Assembly (NCBI RefSeq): GCF_012027725.1
Contig: NZ_SJOU01000013.1
Span: 1 to 64,000, forward strand
Direction: 5' to 3'
Origin: Olsenella sp. SW781
Lineage (GTDB): Bacteria; Actinomycetota; Coriobacteriia; Coriobacteriales; Atopobiaceae
DNA length: 64,000 nucleotides
The first letter of the stretch is position 1. The number at the start of each line of letters is the position of its first letter. The notes below the pieces were generated by a model. That model did no database searches. It saw only the letters and a list, made by a program, of their open reading frames with translations, and had not been told where the DNA came from. Of the stretch, positions 49,317 through 57,241 are shown in pieces. Position numbers and translations under genes: made by a program.

Positions 49317-50771
49317 ATGCTTCGAGAGAACCACACCACCTGGCGCTGCGGCGCGCATGAGATCTCGCTCGCGCGCCCACGCATCATGGGCGTCCTCAAC
49401 GTCACGCCGGACTCCTTCTCGGACGGCGGGGAGAACCTCGACCCCAAGGCCGCCGTCGCGCGCGGCCTTGAGATGCTCGACGAGGGCGCGGACATCATCG
49501 ACGTGGGCGGCGAGTCGACGCGGCCCGGGCACACCCCCGTCCCCTCGAAGGAGGAGGCGGAGCGGATCGTCCCGGTGGTGCGCGCGCTCGTCGCGGAGGG
49601 GGCCGTCGTCTCCGTGGACACGCGTCACGCCGACGTCGCCCGCATGTGCGTCCGCCTGGGCGCCGCCATCGTGAACGACGTGACGGGCTTCACCGACCCC
49701 GAGATGGTGCAGGTCGCGGCAGACACGGACTGCGGGTGCATCGTGATGCACTGGAGCAAGGACTCGCTCGCCGCCCGACCGCCGCGGCGCCAGGTCCTTC
49801 TCGACGAGTCGCGCCCCACGGGGTCTGCCGCCCAGCGCCCCGTCACCTCCCAGCGCCGCTTCACGCTGCCCGAGGAGGCCCCCATCATGCGCAAGGTCAT
49901 GGGCTTTCTTGGGGACCAGGCGCGCACGCTCATGCGCGCCGGCGTCGCGCGCGAGCGGATCTGCGTGGACCCGGGCCCCGGCTTTGACAAGATGGCGGAC
50001 GAGGACGTGGTCATCCAGCGCGCCACCCGCTCGATGGTCTCGATGGGCTACCCCGTGGTCACGGCGGTCTCGCGCAAGCGCTTCGTCGGGGCGGTCTCCG
50101 GCGTGGCCGATGCCGCGGAGCGCGACTTTGCCACGGCGGGCATCTGCATCTCCGCGCTCGAGAACGGCGCCCGCATCCTGCGCGTCCATGACGTGGCGGG
50201 GGTCTCCCAGGCGGTGAACGCCTACTGGGCCGTGTCCCACAAGGACGCGCGCCAGGGGTTTGTGAGCCTCGGCTCCAACGTGGGCAACCGCGTGGCCAAC
50301 CTCGCGCGGGCCACGCAGCTCATCGACGAGATTCCCCTCACCTGCGTGGTCAACGTGAGCCACGCGTACGAGACCGAGCCCGCCTACGGTATCGCCACTC
50401 CCGTGGCCAACGCCGTGGCGGAGATCCGCACGGAGCTCCACCCGCTCGTCCTCATGGGCAAGCTGCTCGAGGTGGAAAACGAGCTCGGCCGCATCCGCGC
50501 GGACGCCGCCACGCGCGACCCCAAGAAGCCCGGGACGGGCCCGCGCACCATCGACTGCGACCTCATGTGGGTCGAGGGCGAGCGCCACGCCGGGTCCCGG
50601 CTCACCCTGCCGCACCCCCGCCTCGGCGAGCGCGACTACGTCATCGTCCCCATGGAGGACCTCATGCATGACCCGGTGCGCTTCCTCACGCACGGCGACG
50701 TGGAGGTGCTCCCCCGCGAGCAGCGTGTGGGCCTCGTGACCGCCGACCTCGGGGAGGTCGCATGGGAGTAG
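49317..50771 (+). CDS. folP-folK: Fused dihydropteroate synthase and HPPK
   Basis: One 484-aa chain for two folate steps. About 20-300 is the DHPS barrel (IMGVLNVTPDSFSDGG, DVGGESTRPG, VSVDTRHADV, VDPGPGFDK, VSRKRFVG). From about 315 on is the HPPK domain (FVSLGSNVGNRVANL, ELGRIRADAA, GPRTIDCDLMW, LPHPRLGERDYVIVP). The order DHPS then HPPK is the reverse of the plant/fungal fusion. ATG 49317 is chosen because GAGGAGG (49304-49310) touches ATG 49311 directly. The next gene overlaps it by 10 nt. Confidence 0.95.
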   Translation: MLRENHTTWRCGAHEISLARPRIMGVLNVTPDSFSDGGENLDPKAAVARGLEMLDEGADIIDVGGESTRPGHTPVPSKEEAERIVPVVRALVAEGAVVSVDTRHADVARMCVRLGAAIVNDVTGFTDPEMVQVAADTDCGCIVMHWSKDSLAARPPRRQVLLDESRPTGSAAQRPVTSQRRFTLPEEAPIMRKVMGFLGDQARTLMRAGVARERICVDPGPGFDKMADEDVVIQRATRSMVSMGYPVVTAVSRKRFVGAVSGVADAAERDFATAGICISALENGARILRVHDVAGVSQAVNAYWAVSHKDARQGFVSLGSNVGNRVANLARATQLIDEIPLTCVVNVSHAYETEPAYGIATPVANAVAEIRTELHPLVLMGKLLEVENELGRIRADAATRDPKKPGTGPRTIDCDLMWVEGERHAGSRLTLPHPRLGERDYVIVPMEDLMHDPVRFLTHGDVEVLPREQRVGLVTADLGEVAWE

Positions 50772-51280
50772 CCTCGCTCACGCTGCGCCCCGCGGTGCCG
50801 ATGGGGCATGTGACCGGCGTGCCGTTCGTGGCGGCCCTCGGCGTGGCGGGCGCGCTCGGCGCGCGCGTTTCCTGGCCGCATGAGGTGGTGGGCGCGGACG
50901 GGGAGCCAATCGCGTCCGTCCGGGCCCGTGCCGGCTACGATGACGAGGGCATCTACGTAAGCTGCGACATCGTGCCGCGGGGCGAGAAGGACCTCGATGC
51001 CGACGCGCTCTCCTGCGCCGTCCGTGAGGCCGTGGACGCATGGGCGGCATCCGTCGCCGCGGGCCGCGCCGCCGCGGGCCCGCTCGCGCCCGTGCTCTCC
51101 GACTACTTCGACGCCCTCGCCTCCATGGGGGAGGCCGTGGAGGTCCTGCGCGCGGGACGAGCCGTTGCCGAGGGCACGCTCGTGGCCGTGGACGTGTGGG
51201 GTCGGGCCACGGTGCGCCTCGCGGACGGCCGGGAGCTCGAGCTCGCCCCCGAGCAGGCGGAGCTTCGTCGCATCGCGTAG
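50762..51280 (+). CDS. Biotin-protein-ligase-like fragment, probably non-catalytic
   Basis: A 172-aa protein. Residues about 18-70 resemble the second half of a BirA catalytic domain (AALGVAGALGARVSWPHEVV corresponds to the usual WPND region), and the end (GTLVAVDVWGRATVRLADGRELEL) resembles the BPL C-terminal domain. The biotin-binding GRGRxGR segment is missing. It may be an inactive homologue or have a different ligand. It overlaps folP-folK by 10 nt, implying translational coupling. I am moderately sure of the family. Confidence 0.55.
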   Translation: MGVASLTLRPAVPMGHVTGVPFVAALGVAGALGARVSWPHEVVGADGEPIASVRARAGYDDEGIYVSCDIVPRGEKDLDADALSCAVREAVDAWAASVAAGRAAAGPLAPVLSDYFDALASMGEAVEVLRAGRAVAEGTLVAVDVWGRATVRLADGRELELAPEQAELRRIA

Positions 51281-51292
51281 GGAGGCGCCGCG

Positions 51293-52072
51293 CTAGCCGC
51301 GCGCCCGCTCCCAGAGCCAGATCTCGCGGATGCCGCGCAGGGTGAGGTCGGGGTCCACGGCGTCGAAGAGGTCCGTCGCCTGGGCGACGGTCCCGGCGAG
51401 GCCGCCCGTGCCCACGACCGTGGCGTCAGGGGCGCCCAGCTCGGCGCGGATGCGCGCCACGAGCCCCTCGGCCTGCGCCGCGGCGCCGACGACGAGGCCC
51501 GACTGCAGGGCCGACTCGGTGGAGTCGCCGAGCGTCCGGGCGGGAGCCTCGATGGGCACGCTCGCGAGCCGAGCCGCGCGCGAGAAGAGCGCGTTCGCGG
51601 AGAGCATGAGCCCCGGCGAGATGGCGCCGCCGCGGTAGCGCCCCCGCTGGTCCACGACGTCGATGTTCGTTGCCGTCCCAAAGTCCACCACGATGACCGG
51701 CGAGCCGTAGGTGCTTCTCGCCGCGATGGCGTTGGCGATGCGGTCGGCCCCGACCTGGCGCGGGTCGGGCATGGCGACCTCCATCCCATAGCCCTCGCTC
51801 GCGCGGACGACGAGCGGGGCCTTGCCGAGATGCGCCGTGAGGCAGCGCTTCCACGCGCGCTCGAGCGCGGGGACCACCGAGGCCACGCCCGCCTCGCTCG
51901 CGTCGTCGAGCGCGAGGCCGTCCTTCGCGAAGAAGGAGAGGAGCCGAGCGTGAAGCATGTCGGCCGTGTCGCTCGCGTCCGTGGACATGCGCCACCCGCG
52001 CGCAAGGGAGCCGTCCTCCCGGAAGAGCCCCAGCGTGGTCTGCGTGTTTCCGACGTCGATGGCAAGGAACAT
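51293..52072 (-). CDS. coaX: Type III pantothenate kinase
   Basis: First step of CoA synthesis. The 259-aa ASKHA protein has MFLAIDVGNTQTTLGLF (phosphate loop), the conserved PDPRQVGADRIANAIAA (Asp110), VVDFGTATNIDVVD, and the GAISPGLMLSANALF segment. CoaX does not respond to CoA feedback and needs a monovalent cation. It converges with the birA-like gene (12-nt gap) and is divergent from rpmE. Confidence 0.95.
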   Translation of the reverse strand: MFLAIDVGNTQTTLGLFREDGSLARGWRMSTDASDTADMLHARLLSFFAKDGLALDDASEAGVASVVPALERAWKRCLTAHLGKAPLVVRASEGYGMEVAMPDPRQVGADRIANAIAARSTYGSPVIVVDFGTATNIDVVDQRGRYRGGAISPGLMLSANALFSRAARLASVPIEAPARTLGDSTESALQSGLVVGAAAQAEGLVARIRAELGAPDATVVGTGGLAGTVAQATDLFDAVDPDLTLRGIREIWLWERARG

Positions 52073-52108
52073 GCGTGCCTCCCCGTGGCCTGCCGCCCGC
52101 GGCGGCGC

Positions 52109-52120
52109 GTTCTTCTCGCC
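52109..52120 (-). repeat. 12-mer GGCGAGAAGAAC
   Basis: Exact copy on the minus strand in the coaX-rpmE divergent region. Confidence 0.85.
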
Positions 52121-52162
52121 TCATCTTACGCGGAAATCTCCACATATGCGCTACGGGGTTTC

Positions 52163-52171
52163 TGATATAGT
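52163..52171 (+). promoter_or_regulatory. Extended -10 promoter of rpmE
   Basis: TGATATAGT (TATAGT 52166-52171). Confidence 0.6.
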
Positions 52172-52180
52172 CATACGGCT

Positions 52181-52254
52181 ATTGTGTCTTGGTCGGAACC
52201 AAGACGAACCCCTGCTCTGGTCGGAAACCAGGGCCGAAGAAGAGGAGTCCTGCC
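52181..52254 (+). promoter_or_regulatory. Putative L31 ribosomal-protein leader
   Basis: Two small stem-loops with a shared GGTCGGAA loop side: CTTGGT-CGGA-ACCAAG (52188-52203) and CTGGT-CGGAA-ACCAG (52217-52231), then AGAGGAG. L31 leaders are known in several bacterial groups, including Actinobacteria and Coriobacteria. Duplicate stems are typical of ribosomal-protein mimicry. I did not align it to a model. Confidence 0.55.
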
Positions 52255-52671
52255 ATGAAGCAAGGTATCCACCCCGACTACGTGGAGTGCACGGTCCGCT
52301 GCACCTGCGGCAACACCTGGACGACCCGCTCCACCAAGAAGGAGATCGTCGTCGACCTCTGCGACAAGTGCCACCCGTTCTACACCGGCACCCAGAAGCT
52401 CGTCGACACCGGCGGCCGCGTCCAGCGCTTCGCCGACAAGTTCGGTGGCGCCGCTGCCGCGCAGCTGAAGAAGGCCCAGGAGGCCAAGGCCGCCAAGGCC
52501 GCCAAGGCCGCCGAGGAGGCCGCCGCCAAGAAGGCCGCCAAGGAGGCCAAGGCCGCCGAGAAGGCCAAGCGTGCCGCCGAGTACGCCAAGAAGGCCGAGG
52601 CCGCCAAGGCCGCTGCCGCCGCCCCCGCCGAGGAGGCCGCTGCCGAGCCGGAGGCCACCGAGGCCGAGTAG
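52255..52671 (+). CDS. rpmE: Ribosomal protein L31 with Lys/Ala-rich C-terminal extension
   Basis: Residues 1-65 are a zinc-binding L31 ([20 protein letters not shown]; Cys16, Cys18, Cys36, Cys39; [17 protein letters not shown]). Residues about 66-138 are a highly charged helix built from [10 protein letters not shown]-like repeats, doubling the normal length. The start at 52255 follows AGAGGAGTCCTGCC. A leader and a strong terminator bracket it as a monocistronic unit. Confidence 0.95.
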   Translation: MKQGIHPDYVECTVRCTCGNTWTTRSTKKEIVVDLCDKCHPFYTGTQKLVDTGGRVQRFADKFGGAAAAQLKKAQEAKAAKAAKAAEEAAAKKAAKEAKAAEKAKRAAEYAKKAEAAKAAAAAPAEEAAAEPEATEAE

Positions 52672-52693
52672 CCCCAGGCATCATGGCATGAGA

Positions 52694-52729
52694 GGGCGCC
52701 CCGCGGAATCGCTCCGCGGGGCGCCCTTC
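52694..52729 (+). terminator. Terminator of rpmE
   Basis: 14-bp perfect stem GGGCGCCCCGCGGA / TCCGCGGGGCGCCC (52694-52707, 52713-52726) followed by TTCT. Confidence 0.85.
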
Positions 52730-52828
52730 TGTGTGCGCGTCGGGCATGCGCCCGGGGCAACCCGGCGCGAGGGCCAGCGGGCCGTTCTCGCCGTGCGATC
52801 GCCCGGGGCGCCCTTTTGCGTGCGAGGC

Positions 52829-54286
52829 TCACTTCCGCAGCGAGAACACGTCCGTGTACGTGAGGGTCTCGTCGTAGGGGATGAACAGGAACGAGCCCGT
52901 GTGCGCGAAGCTCGTCGTGACCTCGGCGGTCGCGGCCGTCGGGTCGTCGGGGCTCCCCAGCCGCAGCGTGAGCGAGACCACGCCGTCCACGTCCTCGGGA
53001 AGCGTCGCCTCGAGGACGAGCGTCCCGTCCTCGTCGTCAACGAGGGTGGCCGTGAACGGGACCTCCTGGAACAGGGCGTCGCCGTCGCAGCCCTGGGCGT
53101 CCTGGGCGGGGTGGGCATGGTAGTGGGCGACGCCCGCGACGGAGCCCGAGACCTGCGTGACGCCGCCCTCCGTCCACGTCTGGTCAACGTTGATGACAAG
53201 GCCCGCCGCCCGCGCGGCAAGGCACTTGGTGCCGTCGGTCTCCTGGCGCGAGAAGGTGCCCGACCACGTCCCCACCAAGGGGTCCAGGCTGCGCGTCCGG
53301 CCGTCCTCGGACACCCGCACCCCCTCGATCTCCCACTGCCCGGTCGACGAGCGGAAGGAGAACGTCACGGTCAGGCGGCACTCGTACGACTCGAAGATCC
53401 CCGCGCGAACGCACACGAGGTCCAGGACGTCGGTGCCCTCCTCGGGGTCGAACTCCTCGCGCTCGACGGTCAGCTCGGCGCCCTCGTAGAGCTCCTCGAG
53501 GCTCGCCCCGCCCCCGTCGCCGCCGAGCTGCTGGTCGGCGCGCTCGAGCACGGTCGCCATGTTCGCGGCGAGTCGCTCCCGGCTGATGCCGTTGACCGGC
53601 GTCCATGACACGCGGACGTCCTCGGGCTCCCCCGCGGCGACCCACTCGCCGTCCCGGAGCGCGTAGCCCAGCGTGGCCGACTTCTCGGCGCGCACGGCGT
53701 TCGAGCCCTCGTAGGTGACGAGCACCTCCGCTCGCGCCACGCCGTCCTCGGACGGGGCGATCGAGCGGACCTCGACGTCCCGCGCGACGAGGATGTCATC
53801 GATGCCAAAGGCGCCCGGCGCATACTCGGGCGTCGTCAGGCGCGTGCGCGCGTCCTCGGCGACGAGCTCCTCCGAGGGGGCCTCAGGGGGTCGGAGCGCC
53901 AGCGCGACGCCCACGGCGAGAAGAACGAGGACGGCCACCGCCACCACCACGGCCGCGACGCGATGGGCGTGCAGCGCGTCGCGGACCGCCTGCGCCCTGC
54001 CGCGCAGGTAGCGCCCCATCGTCCCCGCCACGTCGCGCAGCGCGGGGTCGTCGGCGCCCGCATCGGGGCCGGCCGGCGTGGGGGCGACGGGCGGGCGCCG
54101 CTCGGTGTCATCCGCCGGGCGTCCGCCGAGCGCCGCGGTTCTGCCCGCGACGGTGGCGTCGGCATCGCTCGCGTCGGGGGCGTCGTCCGTCACCCTGGCC
54201 GGCGCGGGCGTCGCCTCAAGCAGCCCGTCTTCGGCCGCCTCGCGCGCCTCGCGCCCGTCCTTCTCGCTCTCGTCAGCTGCCGACAT
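52829..54286 (-). CDS. Hypothetical single-pass membrane protein with extracytoplasmic domain
   Basis: A 485-aa protein: acidic, disordered cytoplasmic N-terminus (1-100), one membrane helix (about 111-132, VAAVVVAVAVLVLLAVGVAL), then a large acidic, beta-rich outer domain with four Cys (in VCVRAG, YECRL, TKCLAA, QGCDGD) likely forming disulfides. ATG 54286 follows AAAGGAGAAACGC. I do not recognise the family. It carries one 12-mer copy (53915-53926) in its coding region. Confidence 0.75.
   Translation of the reverse strand: MSAADESEKDGREAREAAEDGLLEATPAPARVTDDAPDASDADATVAGRTAALGGRPADDTERRPPVAPTPAGPDAGADDPALRDVAGTMGRYLRGRAQAVRDALHAHRVAAVVVAVAVLVLLAVGVALALRPPEAPSEELVAEDARTRLTTPEYAPGAFGIDDILVARDVEVRSIAPSEDGVARAEVLVTYEGSNAVRAEKSATLGYALRDGEWVAAGEPEDVRVSWTPVNGISRERLAANMATVLERADQQLGGDGGGASLEELYEGAELTVEREEFDPEEGTDVLDLVCVRAGIFESYECRLTVTFSFRSSTGQWEIEGVRVSEDGRTRSLDPLVGTWSGTFSRQETDGTKCLAARAAGLVINVDQTWTEGGVTQVSGSVAGVAHYHAHPAQDAQGCDGDALFQEVPFTATLVDDEDGTLVLEATLPEDVDGVVSLTLRLGSPDDPTAATAEVTTSFAHTGSFLFIPYDETLTYTDVFSLRK
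53915..53926 (+). repeat. 12-mer GGCGAGAAGAAC within a coding region
   Basis: Exact copy, read on the opposite strand as Val-Leu-Leu-Ala codons in the membrane helix. Confidence 0.7.
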
Positions 54287-54471
54287 GCGTTTCTCCTTTG
54301 GTCGCACTGGGCTCTAGTGTCTCATACCGGCGGCTCGGGGTATGATAAGACGGTTAAAGACACGTGCGGGGGAGGGCCTGTGTACGCGAGATTCGACATG
54401 CTCTAGCGGCTGGGAAGGGGGAGACCCCCCATCGCGCATGCCCAGACACCAAGCCCCCACGAGGAGAAGAA

Positions 54472-55536
54472 ATGCGAGACAAGCTCACCAAGATCATCCA
54501 GGCCTACGAGGAGCTCGAGCAGAAGCTCATGGACCCGGCCGTGGTCTCCGACCCCAAGGAGTACGCGCGCCTGGCCAAGGAGCACGCGAGCCAGGCCGAG
54601 CTCGTGGCCCGCGCCCGCGAGTACCTCGGCGCGCTCGACGACATCGAGGCCGCCAAGGAGATGCTCCACGAGGCAGATGCCGACGAGAAGGCCATGCTCC
54701 AGGAGGACATCTCCGCCAACGAGGCCAAGCTCCCCGAGCTCGAGGACGAGATCAAGTTCCTGCTCATCCCGGCCGACCCCAACGACGAGAAGGACACGAT
54801 CGTGGAGATCCGCGGCGGCGTGGGCGGCGACGAGGCCGCCATCTTCGCCGGAGACCTCTTCAAGATGTACCAGCGCTTCTGCGAGAGCCGCGGGTGGAAG
54901 ATCCAGATCCTCTCGTCCAGCCCGAGCGAGGCCGGCGGCTTCAAGACCATCGAGTTCAAGGTCACGGGCGAGAAGGTCTACTCCGTCATGAAGTACGAGT
55001 CCGGCGTCCACCGCGTCCAGCGCGTGCCCAAGACCGAGAGCCAGGGTCGCATCCAGACCTCCACGGCCACCGTTGCGGTGCTGCCCGAGGCCGACGAGAT
55101 CGACATCCAGATCGATCAGTCCGACCTGCGCATCGACACCTACTGCGCGTCCGGCCCCGGCGGCCAGTGCGTCAACACCACCTACTCGGCGGTGCGCATC
55201 ACGCACCTGCCCACCAACACCGTGGTGCAGTCCCAGGACCAGCGCTCGCAGATTCAGAACCGCGAGGTCTGCATGCAGATGCTGCGCGCCCGCCTCTACG
55301 AGATGGAGCTGGAGAAGCAGCAGGCTGAGCAGGGCGCCGCGCGCCTCTCGCAGATCGGCCACGGCAACCGCTCCGAGAAGATCCGCACCTACAACCAGCC
55401 GCAGGACCGCGTGACCGACCACCGCATCGGCTTCAACAGCACGTATAACGGCGTCCTTCTCGGCGACGCGCTGTCGAGCGTCATCGAGGCGCTCGCCGCC
55501 GCCGAGCGCGCGGAGAAGCTCGCCCAGGCGGTCTGA
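54472..55536 (+). CDS. prfA: Peptide chain release factor 1
   Basis: RF1 reads UAA/UAG. The 354-aa protein has the GGVGGDEAAIFAGDLF region, the anticodon-like tripeptide in RVPKTESQGR (Pro-Lys-Thr 186-188), and the catalytic GGQ at 230-232. Its surroundings are SGPGGQCVNTT rather than the common SGAGGQHVNTT, a variant also plausible in Actinobacteria. ATG 54472 follows GAGGAGAAGAA. prmC, which methylates the GGQ Gln, lies further on, separated by glycerate kinase and a repeat array. Confidence 0.97.
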   Translation: MRDKLTKIIQAYEELEQKLMDPAVVSDPKEYARLAKEHASQAELVARAREYLGALDDIEAAKEMLHEADADEKAMLQEDISANEAKLPELEDEIKFLLIPADPNDEKDTIVEIRGGVGGDEAAIFAGDLFKMYQRFCESRGWKIQILSSSPSEAGGFKTIEFKVTGEKVYSVMKYESGVHRVQRVPKTESQGRIQTSTATVAVLPEADEIDIQIDQSDLRIDTYCASGPGGQCVNTTYSAVRITHLPTNTVVQSQDQRSQIQNREVCMQMLRARLYEMELEKQQAEQGAARLSQIGHGNRSEKIRTYNQPQDRVTDHRIGFNSTYNGVLLGDALSSVIEALAAAERAEKLAQAV

Positions 55537-55554
55537 TCTCAGACGGGTACGCCC

Positions 55555-55590
55555 GGACGCCCCGCGGCCCTGATGGGCGGCGGGGCGTCC
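55555..55590 (+). terminator. Hairpin after prfA
   Basis: GGACGCCCCGC (55555-55565) pairs with GCGGGGCGTCC (55580-55590). It lacks a T-run. Confidence 0.6.
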
Positions 55591-55641
55591 TGCCATCGGG
55601 TGCGGCACCGCTCTGACCGCACATGGAGCAAGGGGGGGATC

Positions 55642-56781
55642 GTGCGCATCGTCGTGGCGTCCGACTCGTTCAAGGGCACGCTCTCGTCCGTCAGGATCGC
55701 CCGCCTCGTCGCCGAGGAGGCCCCGGGCGTCATCCCGGGGGCCGAGGTGGTCGCCGTCCCCATGGCGGACGGCGGGGAGGGCACGTCCGAGGTGCTCGCC
55801 TCCGCCTGCGGGGGCAGGCTCCGGGAGGTCGACGCGCTCGATCCCCTCGGGCGGCCCGTGCGCGCATCGTATGCCCTGCTCGGATCGGGCAGGGCCGTCG
55901 TGGAGGTCGCTGCGGCGTCGGGCCTTCCGCTGCTCGCCCCCGAGGAGCGCCGCGCCGGGCGGACCACGAGCTTCGGGACGGGCCAGCTCATCCTCGACGC
56001 CCTTGACCAGGGGTGTCGCAGCATCACGCTCGCCCTCGGCGGAAGTGCCACCAACGACTGCGGAACGGGGGTCCTGCGCGCCCTGGGCGCCCGCTTTCTT
56101 GACGTCGCGGGCGACGAGCTCCAGGGGACGGGCGACGAGCTGGGGAGCATCTCCCGCATCGACCTCTCGGGTCTGGACGAGCGCGTAGGCCAGACGGAGT
56201 TTCGCGTCATGTGCGACGTCGACAACCCCCTGACGGGGCCGGACGGGGCCACCGCGGTGTACGGGCCCCAGAAGGGCGCGAGCCCGGAGGACGTCGCCCG
56301 GATCGACGCGGGCATGCGTCGCTTTGCCGCGGCCATCAGAGACCAGCTCGGAATCGACGTCGAGGGCATTCCCGGCAGCGGCGCGGCGGGTGGCATCGGG
56401 GCGTGCTGCGTGGCGTTTTTCAGCGCGGCGCTCGTCCCCGGCGTCGAGCAGGTGGCCTCGCTCGTCGGGCTTGGGGACAGGCTCGCCACGGCCGACCTCT
56501 GCATCACGGGTGAGGGGCGGCTCGACGCGCAGAGCGTCCGCGGCAAGGTGGTCGCCGGGGTCGCCCAAGCGTGCGCCCGCGCGGGGGTCCCGTGCGTCGC
56601 CATCACGGGCGCTCTCGACCTCGAGGCCCCTGAGCTGCCCGGGCTTGCGGCGGTCGTTCCCACGGCGGTCGATTCCGATCTGGGGCTCGCGCACGCGCTC
56701 GAGCATGCGGAGGAGCTCTATCGGCTGGCGGTTCGCCGGGCGCTCGCCCTCGTCTCCCTCGGGGCGTCGCTCAGGGCCTGA
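55642..56781 (+). CDS. glxK: Glycerate kinase (GlxK family)
   Basis: Phosphorylates glycerate. The 379-aa protein has IVVASDSFKGTLSSVRIA, PMADGGEGTSEVLA, the LALGGSATNDCGTG loop, GATAVYGPQKGA, and TGEGRLDAQSVRGK. It starts GTG 55642 after AAGGGGGGGATC. Its insertion between prfA and prmC is unusual, since those two are normally adjacent. Confidence 0.93.
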   Translation: MRIVVASDSFKGTLSSVRIARLVAEEAPGVIPGAEVVAVPMADGGEGTSEVLASACGGRLREVDALDPLGRPVRASYALLGSGRAVVEVAAASGLPLLAPEERRAGRTTSFGTGQLILDALDQGCRSITLALGGSATNDCGTGVLRALGARFLDVAGDELQGTGDELGSISRIDLSGLDERVGQTEFRVMCDVDNPLTGPDGATAVYGPQKGASPEDVARIDAGMRRFAAAIRDQLGIDVEGIPGSGAAGGIGACCVAFFSAALVPGVEQVASLVGLGDRLATADLCITGEGRLDAQSVRGKVVAGVAQACARAGVPCVAITGALDLEAPELPGLAAVVPTAVDSDLGLAHALEHAEELYRLAVRRALALVSLGASLRA

Positions 56782-56802
56782 GGGGGCTCCCTCCGGCCCG
56801 TC

Positions 56803-57157
56803 CGTCGCAAAACCCCCGCACAAACACTGCGCGGGGCCAATACGACACTTTCTGGCGGCTTTTCGTCGCGAAACCCCCGCACAGGCACCGTGCGGAGCCG
56901 AGGCGACACCTCGCCCAGACCGCCCGTCGCGAAGCCCCCGCACGGCGGCTGCGCGGAGCCAATGCGACACCTCGCCCGGCCCGTCCGTCGCGAAGCCCCC
57001 GCACAAACACTGCGCGGGGCCAATACGACACTTTCTGGCGGCTTTTAGTCGCGAAACCCCCGCACAGGCACCGTGCGGAGCCGAGGCGACACCTCGCCCA
57101 GACCGCCCGTCGCAACCCCCCCCGCATGCCTGTCGCGCGGGGGCCTCGCGACGTTTT
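56803..57157 (+). repeat. Six-unit array, exact 61-bp period, hairpin-forming
   Basis: Units begin at 56803, 56864, 56925, 56986, 57047 and 57108, each opening (C)GTCGC and carrying CCCCCGCA, a spacer, and TGCGCGG or GTGCGGAG followed by GGCGACA or ACGACA. Units 1-2 and 4-5 are near-identical, showing internal duplication. The last unit ends CTCGCGACGTTTT, a terminator. The array fills most of the 460-nt gene-free interval 56782-57241. Same family as 17976-18160. Confidence 0.92.
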
Positions 57158-57204
57158 CGCGGCAGGTCCCGCGGCCCTCCCGCCCCATGGCACCCCACCC
57201 GCGC

Positions 57205-57210
57205 TATGAT
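57205..57210 (+). promoter_or_regulatory. -10 element for prmC
   Basis: TATGAT preceded by GC, 31 nt before the start. Confidence 0.5.
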
Positions 57211-57241
57211 GCAGTGACGCCTCGCGAGCGAAGGGAGCACG

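Noticed and set aside
56803-57157. Possible CRISPR array
   Set aside because: Periodic, but each unit is a degenerate hairpin over its full length, with no invariant repeat and no unique spacers. No cas genes are in the window.
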